Below, one piece after another: positions 24,601 to 33,735 of a stretch of DNA of 64,000 bases. Below the pieces are notes generated by a model. That model worked only from the letters and a program-made list of their open reading frames with translations. It made no database searches and had not been told where the DNA came from. Within the stretch, counting starts at the first letter, position 1. Each line of letters opens with the position of its first letter. The stretch is from JAAFIP01 sp963775085. GTDB taxonomy: Bacteria > Pseudomonadota > Gammaproteobacteria > Burkholderiales > Burkholderiaceae_C. The stretch is from positions 62,001 through 126,000 of the forward strand of contig CAVZHO010000006.1 of the NCBI GenBank assembly GCA_963775085.1, written 5' to 3'. Both the position numbers and the translations under genes were made by a program.

Positions 24601-27600
24601 TCGCGCGCCAGCAAACGTTTGGTTAACCTGATGGCCATCGACCCCAAGGCCCAGCGTAGGGCGGTAGAAGGCCTGAAACTGCAATTGCAAGAGGTTAAAT
24701 ACGTCAGCGTGCTGTCCAGGCAGGACAACGGCACCTATAAATACGAGTCCAAGAAAAAAGAGGTGTCGATCAGCGAGGCCGCGTTGAGTGTGCCTGTCGC
24801 GGGCTACGACCTGGTGCTCAATACCGTCAGCCCCGGTACCTTTGCCTATGTGCTGCGCGATGCGGCCGGTGTGGAGATCAACCGTGTGGAGTACATCGTG
24901 GCAGGCAAAGGCAATGTCAGCCGCTCGCTCGAGCGCAATGCCGAGCTGCAACTCACCCTGAGCAAGAAAGACTATGCGCCCGGCGAAGATATTGAAATCG
25001 CCATCAAAGCACCTTATGCAGGTGCAGGCTTGATCAGCATCGAGCGCGAGACGGTGATCACGCACCAATGGTTCAAGTCCGACACCACCGCCAGCACCCA
25101 GCGCATTAAACTGCCCGCCAATTTTGAGGGTAACGGCTATGTGAGCGTGCAGTTTATCCGCGACCCCGGGTCGGATGAAATTTTCATGAGTCCGCTGTCC
25201 TATGGTGTCGTGCCGTTTGCGACCAGCCTGGACAAGCGCACCAATAAACTTACCTTGACATCCCCCGAATTGGTCAAGTCCGGTCAGGTGGTAAAGATGA
25301 AACTGACAGCCGACAAGCCCACACGCGCCGTGGTGTTTGCGGTCGATGAAGGCATTTTGCAAGTGGCCCGCTACCAAGCGCCCGAGCCGCTCAAGCAGTT
25401 CTACGCCAAACGTGCGCTGGAAGTGAAAACCTCCCAGATACTTGACCTGATCCTGCCTGAGTTCAAGAAGGTGATGGCGGCTGCTGCCCCGGGCGGCGAC
25501 GCAGAGAGCTTGCTGGGGCGCAACCTCAACCCCTTCAAGCGCCGCAAAGACGTGCCTGCGGTGTACTGGTCAGGCATAGTCGAACTCAATGGCGAGCGCG
25601 ACTTTTCCTACACCGTGCCAGAGAGTTTTAACGGATCGCTCAAGGTGTTTGCTCTCGCCGTCAATGACGACACGATTGGCATTGCACAGGGCAATACGGT
25701 GGTGCGCAGTGACTTTGTGATTGCTCCCAATATGCCGCTGGCCGTAGCGCCCGGGGATGAGTTTGACGTGAGTGTGGGCGTGACCAATAGCATCAAAGGC
25801 TCTGGCAAGGCCCTGCCCGTTACGCTTACCGCCAACTTGCCTGCGGGTATTGAAGTGGTTGGCGAAAAAGCAGTCACACTGCAAATTGACGAGTTGCGCG
25901 AGCAGGTAGCGCAGTTTCGCTTTCGCGCCAAAGAGGTGCTGGGCTCGGCGGGCATCAGCTTTAGCGCCAGTGGTGGCGCAAAAACCACCAAACTCACCAG
26001 TGATGTAAGCATTCGCCCCCCCACACCTTACCGCACGGTGGTCAGCATTGGTGCATTTACCAAAAATGTGGATGTACCGATTAAAAGCGAGTTGTTTCCC
26101 GAGCTGCGCAAAGCCAACGCCAGCGTGTCGGTGGTGCCGCTGGGCTTGGCCACTGGCTTGGGCGCTTATCTGGCCGACTATCCCCATCTGTGTACCGAGC
26201 AGTTGACCAGCCGTGCGTTTGCCGATCTGATATTGGCCAAGCGACCCGAACTTAAAGTCAACCCTGCTGCCAACGACAACGGCTATGTGAGCCGCATCAC
26301 CAATGTGCTGCGCTCGCGGCAAAATGCTGATGGCGGGTTTGGCCTGTGGCAAGCCGGTGTGCAGGCAGACGAATATGCCACTGTGCATGCCGTACATTGG
26401 CTGATTGAGGCTAAAGAGCGTGGTGAAGCCGTGCCGCCTGATTTAATGCAGCGCAGTATGGAGTGGCTGACCCAATATGCCGCCAGCCCCACGCGGGACA
26501 CGGATATGGGCCTGGCGGGCCTGGCCTTGATGCGCAACCGTGCCTACGCGGCCTATTTGCTCACCCGTACTGGCATCGTCACCACCCCTATTGTGGCCAG
26601 CGTGCGTGAGGCATTGGAGTCACGCTTTGGGGTCAACAGCAAAACCGATTTGGCTTGGCAAGACGATGTGGCGGCCAGTTACCTGGCGGCGAGTTACCAG
26701 TTGCTCAAGCAGGAAAAAATGGCGGCAGATTTGATCGCGCGCCCGTTGAAAAACCTGGGTAATGTGGGAAAAACACCTGGCTGGGGCTATTACTACGACA
26801 CCACCGTGCGTGATGCCCAGACACTGAACATTGTGGCGCGCCATTTTCCGCAGCGCGCCAAGGCCTTGCCTGCCTTGACGCTTCTGGCTATTACCAAACC
26901 ATTGCAAGAAAACCGCTATAACACTCTGTCGTCGGCCTATTTGATGTTGGCTTTGGATGCCTATGTCACGGTGCTGGGCCCTGATGCTGCGGCCAAACTG
27001 ACTATGAGTGAAGTGGATGCCAAAGGGGTAGTGACCGCCTTGAATGTCAGCGAAGGCATAGTGCGGCGTGCACCGTACAGTCTGGCCGCCAAGCAATTGC
27101 GCTTTGGCAATGAGAGTGATCTCAACGGCTATTACGCTGTAGTGGAAGCCGGTTTTGAGCGCAACCCACCCACCACGGAACTCAAGCAAGGCATGGAAGT
27201 ATTGCGTGAATACGTAGACAAGCAGGGCCAGGTACTGAGCAGTGTGAAGGTGGGCGATGAAGTGTTGGTGCGCCTGCGCTTTCGCGCGCTGGACCGTAGC
27301 GCCATCAGCAACGTAGCGCTGACCGATTTGTTACCGGGCGGGTTTGAGCCCGTTATCAACGAGCGCGCGCAAGGCGAACCGCCCAAAGACAAGAACAAAC
27401 CTAATTTGCGTATCGGCAGTAGCAGCGGCTGGGGTGCAGAGTATGCCGATGTACGTGAAGACCGCGTGGTTCTGTATGGCACCGTGGACACCAGCATGAG
27501 TGAATTTGTCTACCGCATCCGCGCTACCAATGCAGGTACGTTCATCGTGCCGCCTGCTTACGGTGAGTCGATGTACGAGCGCAGTATCCAGGCACGCTCT

Positions 27601-27642
27601 GCGGCTGGCAAGATCACGGTGGAGCGGGTGGCCAAGAGGTAA
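21643..27642 (+). CDS. Bacterial alpha-2-macroglobulin
   Basis: This is a very long protein (1999 residues) of the large bacterial alpha-2-macroglobulin family. A transmembrane helix at about 55-74 (AMLVALAAVALLVGGSWWGY) anchors it in the inner membrane; there is no lipobox cysteine, unlike E. coli YfhM. MG domains follow, then the bait region, then the thioester motif CTEQ with Cys1517 in YPHLCTEQLTSRAF, and a terpenoid-cyclase-like alpha/alpha toroid with QNADGGFGLWQAG. It is thought to trap proteases that enter the periplasm. It is followed, five bases later, by pbpC, the usual partner. The start at 21643 is the most plausible ATG after aroE; its ribosome site is weak. Confidence 0.9.
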   Translation: MGHTLSTLYGFMASLFIAIFGNFRWQLPRWLAWIVAQVLRAGRYLWQLVCAKPKAMLVALAAVALLVGGSWWGYQWWKAQPKPFEASFTITEPPRTRFEEENPTVFPLVVRFNASVAPLAAAGKSVTEGLTISPPIAGTWTWVGDRQLHFAPATDWPVGENYKVNLGTSAFASQARLAQYEFGFKTVAFAAKMAKGEFYQDPRDPAMKKGVFELHFNYPVEPAELEKRLSLALGVAKKANALVALISSKTEPKLTVSYDKLKLKAYVHSAALPLPQERSDLILTLAKGLRSSRAGNAFDEALTNAVTVPALYSLEVGNVSPIIASNERFEPEQLLLTAYSASVHEKQVIAATKAWLLPADNPKTPKEERDGAYDWSSHGDITADALKQSTKLALEPIAAETEWTPSHSFKYKADVGRYLFVQIDNNVKSFGGYLLAHTQSYVIKVPPYPSELKILSEGALLALSGEKKVATLVRDLPGLRIEVGRVLPGQLQHLISQTKGGFANPSFEGTFGQDNLTERFEKKIKLNTAPGKPHYEAIDLGEYLNGSADRKGVFLLTVRGYDPKKDEEDGKAKEKAKADKFSPRQEPLAQGESEGSESRDNLGQSEEESEQRADPSSLVEQRLVLVTDLGVIIKKSTDGSQDIFVQSIFGGAPIEGASVEIVAKNGLTIATQSTDATGRARFAKLEDASREKVPLLTIIKKGSDLSFMPLNRNDRNLDFSRFDVGGERNARSAEQLNSFLFSDRGIYRPGETMKIGMVVKTADWGKQAAGLPLEAEVLDARGLVVKRERIKLPAGGFTELSHATQETSPTGNWSVNLYIVKDGKPGSLIGSTAVRVQEFQPDRMKVQARLSQDASDGWVSPKDLKGIVNAQNLFGTTAENRRVEASITLSPTFPSFKGHAGYKFYDPQRAKESFSETLAQSTTNDKGEVELDLGLSKYAKATYRLHLLTQVFEPEGGRAVSADTSAMVSELPYLVGFKPDGELNFVSRASKRLVNLMAIDPKAQRRAVEGLKLQLQEVKYVSVLSRQDNGTYKYESKKKEVSISEAALSVPVAGYDLVLNTVSPGTFAYVLRDAAGVEINRVEYIVAGKGNVSRSLERNAELQLTLSKKDYAPGEDIEIAIKAPYAGAGLISIERETVITHQWFKSDTTASTQRIKLPANFEGNGYVSVQFIRDPGSDEIFMSPLSYGVVPFATSLDKRTNKLTLTSPELVKSGQVVKMKLTADKPTRAVVFAVDEGILQVARYQAPEPLKQFYAKRALEVKTSQILDLILPEFKKVMAAAAPGGDAESLLGRNLNPFKRRKDVPAVYWSGIVELNGERDFSYTVPESFNGSLKVFALAVNDDTIGIAQGNTVVRSDFVIAPNMPLAVAPGDEFDVSVGVTNSIKGSGKALPVTLTANLPAGIEVVGEKAVTLQIDELREQVAQFRFRAKEVLGSAGISFSASGGAKTTKLTSDVSIRPPTPYRTVVSIGAFTKNVDVPIKSELFPELRKANASVSVVPLGLATGLGAYLADYPHLCTEQLTSRAFADLILAKRPELKVNPAANDNGYVSRITNVLRSRQNADGGFGLWQAGVQADEYATVHAVHWLIEAKERGEAVPPDLMQRSMEWLTQYAASPTRDTDMGLAGLALMRNRAYAAYLLTRTGIVTTPIVASVREALESRFGVNSKTDLAWQDDVAASYLAASYQLLKQEKMAADLIARPLKNLGNVGKTPGWGYYYDTTVRDAQTLNIVARHFPQRAKALPALTLLAITKPLQENRYNTLSSAYLMLALDAYVTVLGPDAAAKLTMSEVDAKGVVTALNVSEGIVRRAPYSLAAKQLRFGNESDLNGYYAVVEAGFERNPPTTELKQGMEVLREYVDKQGQVLSSVKVGDEVLVRLRFRALDRSAISNVALTDLLPGGFEPVINERAQGEPPKDKNKPNLRIGSSSGWGAEYADVREDRVVLYGTVDTSMSEFVYRIRATNAGTFIVPPAYGESMYERSIQARSAAGKITVERVAKR

Positions 27643-27646
27643 GTCC

Positions 27647-29998
27647 ATGAAACTGAGTCTACGCCCATGGGTGGTTCCGGCAATCGCAGTGGCCATCCTG
27701 GTGCTGGTAGGTTTGCGTTTGGCACCCAAGCCCTCACTGGCTGCGTACTGGCCATCTTCGACAGCCATCTACGCGCAGGATGGTAGCCTTTTGCGCCTGC
27801 GCCTGGCCCGTGATGAGCAGTACCGGGTGTGGACACCGCTGGAGAAGATGCCTGCGCGTTTGGTGCAGGCCGTCAAACTCTATGAAGACCAGTGGTTTGC
27901 CTGGCATCCGGGTGTGAATCCGGTGGCCCTGGTGCGCGCAATCGTCAGCACCGCGAGTGGGGCGCATAAGCAAGGGGCCTCTACCCTCACGATGCAATTG
28001 GCACGCAGGCTCTATGCGCTCAACACGCGCACGGTGCAGGGCAAATTACGGCAGATGGCCTATGCACTGTGGCTGGAGGTGCGTTACTCCAAGCGCGATA
28101 TTCTGGAGGCGTATTTGAATATCGCGCCCTATGGCCGCAATGTGGAGGGCGTGGGCGCGGCAAGTTTGGTGTTTTTTCATACTGCACTGGAGCGTTTGAC
28201 GGTGGCGCAGGTCATGACGCTGGCTGTCGTGCCGCAAAACCCGCGGGCGCGCAACCCAGTTGCCACGGCATTGGCAGCAGGAAGTCAACCACATGCCAGT
28301 AGGCCGCATACAACCCAAGAGGCTGCACGCGCGCGGTTATGGAAGCGCTGGCTGGCAGCGTATCCCGCTGATGCCGGCATGAGCGCAGATGCCCTGGCTG
28401 CGGTCAAGCTGGATGCGCCCCAGGCGCTCCCCTTTAAGGCCCCGCATTTGACGGATCACCTCTTGCAACAAAATAGTGTGGAACGATCAGGCGCAGTACA
28501 TCGCAACATCACGACGGCCTTGGGGTTGGCATACCAGCAAACGCTGGAGAGGGGCATTGCACAAGCGGTTGCTGCCCAGTCTTATATCGGTGTGCACAAT
28601 GCCGCCGCGTTGTTGGTAGATGCGGCTACGGGGGATGTGAAAGCCTATGTGGGATCGGCCAATTATTTTGATGAAGCGATTGAGGGGCAGGTCAACGGCA
28701 TCACGGCCAAGCGTTCGCCGGGCTCTGCGCTCAAGCCTTTTATCTATGCGCTGGCAGTCGACCAAGGCTTGATCCATCCGCACAGTGTGCTTAAAGATGC
28801 CCCCCTGTCGTTTGGCCCGTTCACACCTGAAAACTTTGATGGCCGGTTTGTTGGCCCAATTGCCGCACAAGAGGCACTGGTACGCAGCCGCAATGTACCT
28901 GCGGTGGCATTGGCAGCGCAATTGACCGCGCCGAGTTTGCATGGTTTTTTGCAGTCTGCTGGGGTGTCGCGGTTAAAGAGTGAGCGGCACTACGGCTTGG
29001 CACTCGCGCTGGGCGGTGCAGAAGTATCGATGGAGGAGCTGGCAGGCCTGTATGCCACGCTGGCCAATAAAGGGCGCTATACCCCGGTGCGCTACACCCA
29101 AGGAGGGGCACCCCGTGAATCGCCACAACTGATGAGTGAGGAGGCCGCGTTCATCACCCTGCGTATGCTCGAGCAAAACCCCAGGCCTGATACCCAGTAC
29201 CCGGCTTCCCCTCCCATTGCGTGGAAGACGGGTACGTCTTGGGGCTTTCATGATGCGTGGACGGCGGGTGTGGTGGGCAACTATGTGCTGGTGGTGTGGG
29301 TGGGTAACTTTGACAACACCGCTAACCCTGCATTTGTCGGCATACAAACCGCAGCGCCGCTGTTTTTGCGCATTGCCGACAGCCTGCGCGCGCAAGGCTT
29401 GGTCAGTACTCCACCGGCCATACTGCCTGCGGGGGTGCGGCAACTGGAGGTGTGCGCAGCCAGTGGCGATTTGCCCAATGCGCTGTGCCCCAAGACGGCC
29501 ACTACCTGGTTCATTCCAGGCAAATCACCCATACGCATCAGCAATTTGCATCGTGCCGTATGGGTGGATGCGCAGGGGCACTCGACTTGCCCAGGTCAGC
29601 CGGGTGCGCGTGCAGAAGTGTATGAGTTTTGGCCGAGCGAGCTGGCCGTGCTGTTTCGCCAAGCGGGCATGCCGCGCCGCGCCGCGCCGAGTGAGGCGGT
29701 GTGCAACAGCACGCTACCGCTAGCTGCCAACGAAGAGCCGCCGCGCATTACATCGCCCCAGCGCGGCGTGGTCTACCAGTTGCGGGCAGGGCGTGCGGCG
29801 CAGGTGGCGCTGGCCGCGAATGCGGCTTCACCAACACGCGAGATTTTTTGGTTTGCCAACAATGCCTTTGTGGGCAAAACGCAAGGCAGTCAGTCCTTGC
29901 TATGGACACCGCCTGCATCTGGGCGCTACACCCTGCGCGCGGTGGATGAGGCGGGTGCCAGCGATTCGCGTGAACTGGCGGTGGAATTTATCAGTTAA
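27647..29998 (+). CDS. pbpC: Penicillin-binding protein 1C
   Basis: This 783-residue bifunctional enzyme has a membrane anchor at 9-25, a GT51 glycosyltransferase domain (EDQWFAWHPGVNP and QGASTLTMQLARRLY), and a transpeptidase domain with SPGSALKPFIYA (SxxK), SRN and KTGTSWGFHDAW. A C-terminal BiPBP_C domain follows. It makes and repairs peptidoglycan, and with the macroglobulin it may seal breaches made by attackers. The start at 27647 is favoured by the AGAGG site and the five-base gap to the A2M stop. Confidence 0.93.
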   Translation: MKLSLRPWVVPAIAVAILVLVGLRLAPKPSLAAYWPSSTAIYAQDGSLLRLRLARDEQYRVWTPLEKMPARLVQAVKLYEDQWFAWHPGVNPVALVRAIVSTASGAHKQGASTLTMQLARRLYALNTRTVQGKLRQMAYALWLEVRYSKRDILEAYLNIAPYGRNVEGVGAASLVFFHTALERLTVAQVMTLAVVPQNPRARNPVATALAAGSQPHASRPHTTQEAARARLWKRWLAAYPADAGMSADALAAVKLDAPQALPFKAPHLTDHLLQQNSVERSGAVHRNITTALGLAYQQTLERGIAQAVAAQSYIGVHNAAALLVDAATGDVKAYVGSANYFDEAIEGQVNGITAKRSPGSALKPFIYALAVDQGLIHPHSVLKDAPLSFGPFTPENFDGRFVGPIAAQEALVRSRNVPAVALAAQLTAPSLHGFLQSAGVSRLKSERHYGLALALGGAEVSMEELAGLYATLANKGRYTPVRYTQGGAPRESPQLMSEEAAFITLRMLEQNPRPDTQYPASPPIAWKTGTSWGFHDAWTAGVVGNYVLVVWVGNFDNTANPAFVGIQTAAPLFLRIADSLRAQGLVSTPPAILPAGVRQLEVCAASGDLPNALCPKTATTWFIPGKSPIRISNLHRAVWVDAQGHSTCPGQPGARAEVYEFWPSELAVLFRQAGMPRRAAPSEAVCNSTLPLAANEEPPRITSPQRGVVYQLRAGRAAQVALAANAASPTREIFWFANNAFVGKTQGSQSLLWTPPASGRYTLRAVDEAGASDSRELAVEFIS

Positions 29999-31206
29999 AC
30001 AGGCTCTGCTGGCGCATACAGCACCCCATCCAACTGGAGTTGTTCAATCTGCGCGGCGCTGTAGCCCAGGCTGGCAGCTATCTCACCGTTGTGTTGCCCC
30101 AGGGTGGGCGCTGGGCTGCTGGGCGTGGTGTCGCAGTCCGAGAAGTTAAACGGCAGGTTGGGCAGTTTGATGGTGCCTGCGGTGGGGTGGTTTTGCTCTA
30201 CCACCATGCCACGCGCCAGAGTTTGCGGGTCGCTCAATACCTGGTCGATTGTTTGCACCGGGGCGGCGGGCACACCTGCTGCGTCAAGTTGCGCGCAGCA
30301 TTGCGCCACACTGGCCTGGGCCATGGTCCAGGCGCGCACCTTGGCCAAGATGTTGTCTCGCTGCGCATTGCGGCCCGCAGAGCTGTGCAGTGCGGCATCC
30401 TGCGCATAGGCCTCGCCGCCGATCAGCTGGGCCAGCGCCTTCCAGGTGTCGGTCATTTGCGCGGCGATCACCAGGTAGCCGTCTTTGGCGGCGAACACAC
30501 CGTACACCGTACTTTGCGGCAGGTCGTGCCCCGTTTGCACGGGCAGCTCGCCGCTGAGCAGGTAGCTTTGCGCGGCAAAGTCGTGCATGGACACCATGCA
30601 GTCGTACAGCGCGATGTCGATGTGCTGGCCACGCCCGCTTTTGACGCGACCCAAGAGCGCGGCGCAGATGGCGGACACGCCGTGCATGCCTGCGTACATG
30701 TCGGCAATGGGCATGCGAAACAGCGGCGGCGGCTCGCCCGGCACGCCAATGAGCGACATGGCCCCGCTCTTGGCCTCGGCGATCAGGCCAAAGCCTGCGC
30801 GGTGCGCGTCGGGCCCGGTGTGGCCGTAGGCGGAGACCGAGCAGTAGACCAGTTTTTCATTGCGCCTGGATAACTCGTCGTAGCCCAGGCCCAGCTTGGT
30901 TAAAGCGCCGGGGCGGTAGTTTTCTACAAACACGTCGGCACTGTCCGTCAGCTTGTGCATCAGCGCCAGGCCGCGCGGGTCGCGCAGGTTAATGCACAGG
31001 CCTTTTTTGCCCATGTTTTGCTGCATGAAGTAGCCGCTTTGTCCGTTGACTTGTGTCGGGCTAGCGCGGCCCGCGTCGCCCTCCTGCGGACGCTCCACCT
31101 TGATGACTTCGGCTCCCATGGCGCTCAAACAACGCGAGATGTGCGGGCCTGCGAGGAAGTGGCTGTAGTCGATGACACGAAAACCGTGGAGGGGTTTGTT
31201 TTGCAT
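29995..31206 (-). CDS. CaiB/BaiF-family CoA-transferase
   Basis: The 403-residue protein is a class III CoA-transferase. FRVIDYSHFLAGPHISRCLS and VIKVERPQEGDAGR near the N-terminus, and the catalytic aspartate in IADMYAGMHG (about residue 167), are typical. These enzymes move CoA between carboxylic acids. The gene converges with pbpC (4-base overlap). A MaoC gene lies upstream, separated by a hairpin repeat, and a VOC and PanE-like gene further upstream; together they suggest a small acyl-CoA pathway. Confidence 0.9.
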   Translation of the reverse strand: MQNKPLHGFRVIDYSHFLAGPHISRCLSAMGAEVIKVERPQEGDAGRASPTQVNGQSGYFMQQNMGKKGLCINLRDPRGLALMHKLTDSADVFVENYRPGALTKLGLGYDELSRRNEKLVYCSVSAYGHTGPDAHRAGFGLIAEAKSGAMSLIGVPGEPPPLFRMPIADMYAGMHGVSAICAALLGRVKSGRGQHIDIALYDCMVSMHDFAAQSYLLSGELPVQTGHDLPQSTVYGVFAAKDGYLVIAAQMTDTWKALAQLIGGEAYAQDAALHSSAGRNAQRDNILAKVRAWTMAQASVAQCCAQLDAAGVPAAPVQTIDQVLSDPQTLARGMVVEQNHPTAGTIKLPNLPFNFSDCDTTPSSPAPTLGQHNGEIAASLGYSAAQIEQLQLDGVLYAPAEPV

Positions 31207-31229
31207 AGATGGTGCTGGAAAAATAAGAG

Positions 31230-31351
31230 GTAACGCAAAAAGCGCTAAAAAAGAAGATACGAAAACGCAAAAAATAATTGTTGAGAAGCCTTTTAGATTT
31301 CTATTTGAATTTTTAGCGCTTTTTGCTTAATTTTTGCGCTTTTAGCGTTAC
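31230..31351. repeat. A/T-rich hairpin repeat AH, copy
   Basis: Ends GTAACGCAAAAAGCGCTAAA and TTTTTGCGCTTTTAGCGTTA are largely complementary, with repeated AACGCAAAAA units between. It lies between the MaoC and CaiB genes and overlaps the MaoC stop codon. Confidence 0.8.
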
Positions 31352-31827
31352 ATCCCTTTGCCAGCATGGCGTAGTGGAATCATCAGCCGGTGTTCACCCT
31401 TTTGCACCACCTGCCCATGCTGGTTGAGCAGCTCGCTGGGCAAGATGACGATGCCCCAGCCCGGGCGGCTTTTGGACTGGCGCAGGCCGGTGACTGTGAA
31501 GCGCACATGCACCACGTCGTTGATCTTGATGGGCAGCACAAAATCCCAGCTCCAGCCCAGCGACATGCCGGGCACAAAGCGGTAGTCGCTCTGTGTCTTG
31601 AGGCCATCCGCGATCGACAGGCCAAACAGGCCATGCGCCACCCGCGTGCCAAAGGGCGTGGTTTTGGCGTACGCCTCGTCGATGTGCACGGGCGTGAAGT
31701 CGCCCGTCAGCTCGGCATAGGCGTTGATGCGTGCTTCGGTGACGGTGTAGCTCGGGCTGACGCAGCTGTCGCCTTCGACGGCATCGTCCCAGTATCTCTC
31801 GGGCGTGGTGGGGGTGTGGTGGGGCAT
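31348..31827 (-). CDS. MaoC-family dehydratase
   Basis: This 159-residue hotdog-fold protein has the hydratase 2 motif YAELTGDFTPVHIDEAYA, including the catalytic Asp and His, and FGTRVAHGLFGLSIADGL. MaoC enzymes hydrate enoyl-CoA thioesters. It fits between the PanE-like/VOC genes and the CaiB-type transferase in an acyl-CoA cluster. Confidence 0.9.
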   Translation of the reverse strand: MPHHTPTTPERYWDDAVEGDSCVSPSYTVTEARINAYAELTGDFTPVHIDEAYAKTTPFGTRVAHGLFGLSIADGLKTQSDYRFVPGMSLGWSWDFVLPIKINDVVHVRFTVTGLRQSKSRPGWGIVILPSELLNQHGQVVQKGEHRLMIPLRHAGKGM

Positions 31828-31865
31828 GGCTTAACTATTTTGGCGAACGGACTCGGATGGAAGGC

Positions 31866-32267
31866 TCACAACGCACGGGGGTTCACCGCCAGTGCCTGGC
31901 GCACTGCACCGGGGCTGGCCTGGATCAGCTCTACCGCCAATCCATCGGGCAACTGCAACCAGTTGCGGCCTTGCGGCAGGGTACGCACATCAAATTTTTG
32001 CGCAGCAGCCAAAGCGGCTTCCAGGTCGTCCACCATCACGCCCAGGTGCGCCAGCCAGCCGCTGTCGTTGCTGGGGCCAAACGAGGTGCCGGGGGTGGCC
32101 ATGAACTGCAAGCCACCCAGGGTCCAGTATTGGTTGGGGTTTTCTGCCGTGCCCTCGAGTTCGCGCAGGGTCTGGCCCAGCACCTCGTGGAAGAAGCGGA
32201 TATGCCAGTGGATGTCCTGCACGCGGATGGCGACGTGCTCCAGGTACGAGGTAGTTGCGGGTGTCAT
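31866..32267 (-). CDS. VOC (glyoxalase-like) family protein
   Basis: The 133-residue protein has the pattern SYLEHVAIRVQDIHWHIRFF near the start and ends with WLQLPDGLAVELIQASPG, the paired beta-alpha-beta-beta-beta units with His and Glu metal ligands of the vicinal oxygen chelate superfamily. The longer frame to 32681 is a shadow of the neighbouring gene. It begins seven bases after the PanE-like gene. Function within the acyl-CoA cluster is unknown; epimerase or lyase activity are possible. Confidence 0.82.
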   Translation of the reverse strand: MTPATTSYLEHVAIRVQDIHWHIRFFHEVLGQTLRELEGTAENPNQYWTLGGLQFMATPGTSFGPSNDSGWLAHLGVMVDDLEAALAAAQKFDVRTLPQGRNWLQLPDGLAVELIQASPGAVRQALAVNPRAL

Positions 32268-32274
32268 ACGGCGG

Positions 32275-33207
32275 CTATTCGGTTTTAGGAAGGAGTTGTT
32301 CAATGCCTTTGATGCAGGCCAAAAGTGTAGCGTTAACCGGCGTGGGCACGCCGTGCTGCAAACCCAGTTGCACCACTGCGCCGTTAATGTAGTCCACCTC
32401 GGTGCGCACGCCGCGCTCCAGGGTTTGCAAAATAGAGGCTTTGAATTCATACGGCAGCCCCGCGCCCGCCTTGCGCCAGGCCTGCACCGGCTCGGTAATG
32501 CTGGTGCGCACACCGCGCACCTTGGCCACCGCCATGGCCTCGGCCACTGCCGCCACCGCGCAGGCCTCCAGCGCGGGCACTTGGTACAAATCGCCATAGG
32601 CCAGGCGGGTAATGCCGCTGATCGCGCCCGTGGCCACGTTGATAAACAGCTTGTCCCAGATCGTGCCCATGATGTTGTCACTCACCGTGGTTTGCAGGCC
32701 GGCTTTATTAAACGCATCGGCAATGCGCAAAATGCGTGGGCTCATGGAGCCATCGAGTTCGCCCATGTGCGTGTCTTTACCCTGGGTGCCACAAATCACA
32801 TGCCCCGGCGCGACGATCTGCCCGCCGCAATAGCATTTGCCTGCCAGCACCTTATCGCGCCCTACGATCTCGCTCAAAATGTCTTCATGGCCCAAGCCGT
32901 TTTGCAATGACAGCACCGTGGTGTCCGGCCCCAGCAGCGACATCGCCGCCGTCATGGCTTGGCGCGTTTGCGCTGACTTAACTAACACCACTACGCAATC
33001 CACCACACCCGCTGCTGCTGCATTGGTAGCGGCTTGCGCTTTCACGATGCGGTCCACGCCGTCAGTACGCAGGATCAGGCCGCGCTGGTTGATGGCCTCC
33101 ACATGGGCCAGATTGCGCGTGATCAGCCACACGCTGTGCCCCGCCTCGGTCAGCACACCGCCGATGGCGCTGCCCAAGGCACCGGCACCTAATATCGCAA
33201 ATCTCAA
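32275..33207 (-). CDS. Ketopantoate reductase family protein (PanE/ApbA-like)
   Basis: This 310-residue protein has an N-terminal Rossmann motif (MRFAILGAGALGSAIGG) and the family's C-terminal helical domain with Lys in WDKLFINVATGAISG. It begins with TTG at 33207, supported by GGAG five bases upstream. Ketopantoate reductase makes pantoate with NADPH, but many paralogues act on other 2-oxo or 3-hydroxy acids. Because it is first in the acyl-CoA cluster with a CoA-transferase and a MaoC enzyme, catabolic oxidation is more likely than pantothenate synthesis. Confidence 0.82.
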   Translation of the reverse strand: MRFAILGAGALGSAIGGVLTEAGHSVWLITRNLAHVEAINQRGLILRTDGVDRIVKAQAATNAAAAGVVDCVVVLVKSAQTRQAMTAAMSLLGPDTTVLSLQNGLGHEDILSEIVGRDKVLAGKCYCGGQIVAPGHVICGTQGKDTHMGELDGSMSPRILRIADAFNKAGLQTTVSDNIMGTIWDKLFINVATGAISGITRLAYGDLYQVPALEACAVAAVAEAMAVAKVRGVRTSITEPVQAWRKAGAGLPYEFKASILQTLERGVRTEVDYINGAVVQLGLQHGVPTPVNATLLACIKGIEQLLPKTE

Positions 33208-33290
33208 ATTTTTCTCCAGTACGTCGCGTAAGCCCCAATGATAGGCACAATCGAAGTTGCCGTACCCGCCAAATTAAAAAGACCCAAGCG

Positions 33291-33662
33291 ATGAGCGCGC
33301 CCGATGCCATGCCACCCGCAGCTCCCGATCTGCCGTCTACCCTGGATGTGCCGTTTGCGCAGTTTCGCGCGGGCATGCCCTTGGGACAGTTTCGGGTGAT
33401 TCTGAATCCCGAGCGGGCGCAAAAACACATCAAACACCCGCTGTTTATCGTCGGTATAGCGCTGCCCCTACTGGGCATCGGCGCGGCGCTGGCACTGTCG
33501 GGCTATGTGTGGGCGGGCCTGCCCATGGTGGCCATCGGTGCCCTGTTGCCCCGCGTGGTCAAAGCCCATGCATCCAAAATTTTGCTGTACCTGGCCCAGC
33601 AGGATGCCAAGACCTACCGCGAAGCGATTGACTTTGAGATTTTGGAAGTGCGCAGCGCCTGA
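33291..33662 (+). CDS. Hypothetical small membrane protein
   Basis: This 123-residue protein is not recognised. A proline/alanine-rich N-terminus is followed by a polar part with PERAQKHIKHPLF and two hydrophobic segments (about 52-68 and 70-87). The C-terminal part is a mixed helix (ASKILLYLAQQDAKTYREAI). It could be a two-helix inner-membrane protein. It is divergent from the PanE-like gene. Confidence 0.55.
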   Translation: MSAPDAMPPAAPDLPSTLDVPFAQFRAGMPLGQFRVILNPERAQKHIKHPLFIVGIALPLLGIGAALALSGYVWAGLPMVAIGALLPRVVKAHASKILLYLAQQDAKTYREAIDFEILEVRSA

Positions 33663-33735
33663 GTTCAGCCTTCGATGCAGCGCTGGATGCAAATCGGGCA
33701 GCGCAGTAGTCAGGAGATTTAGGCCTCTATAGCGA

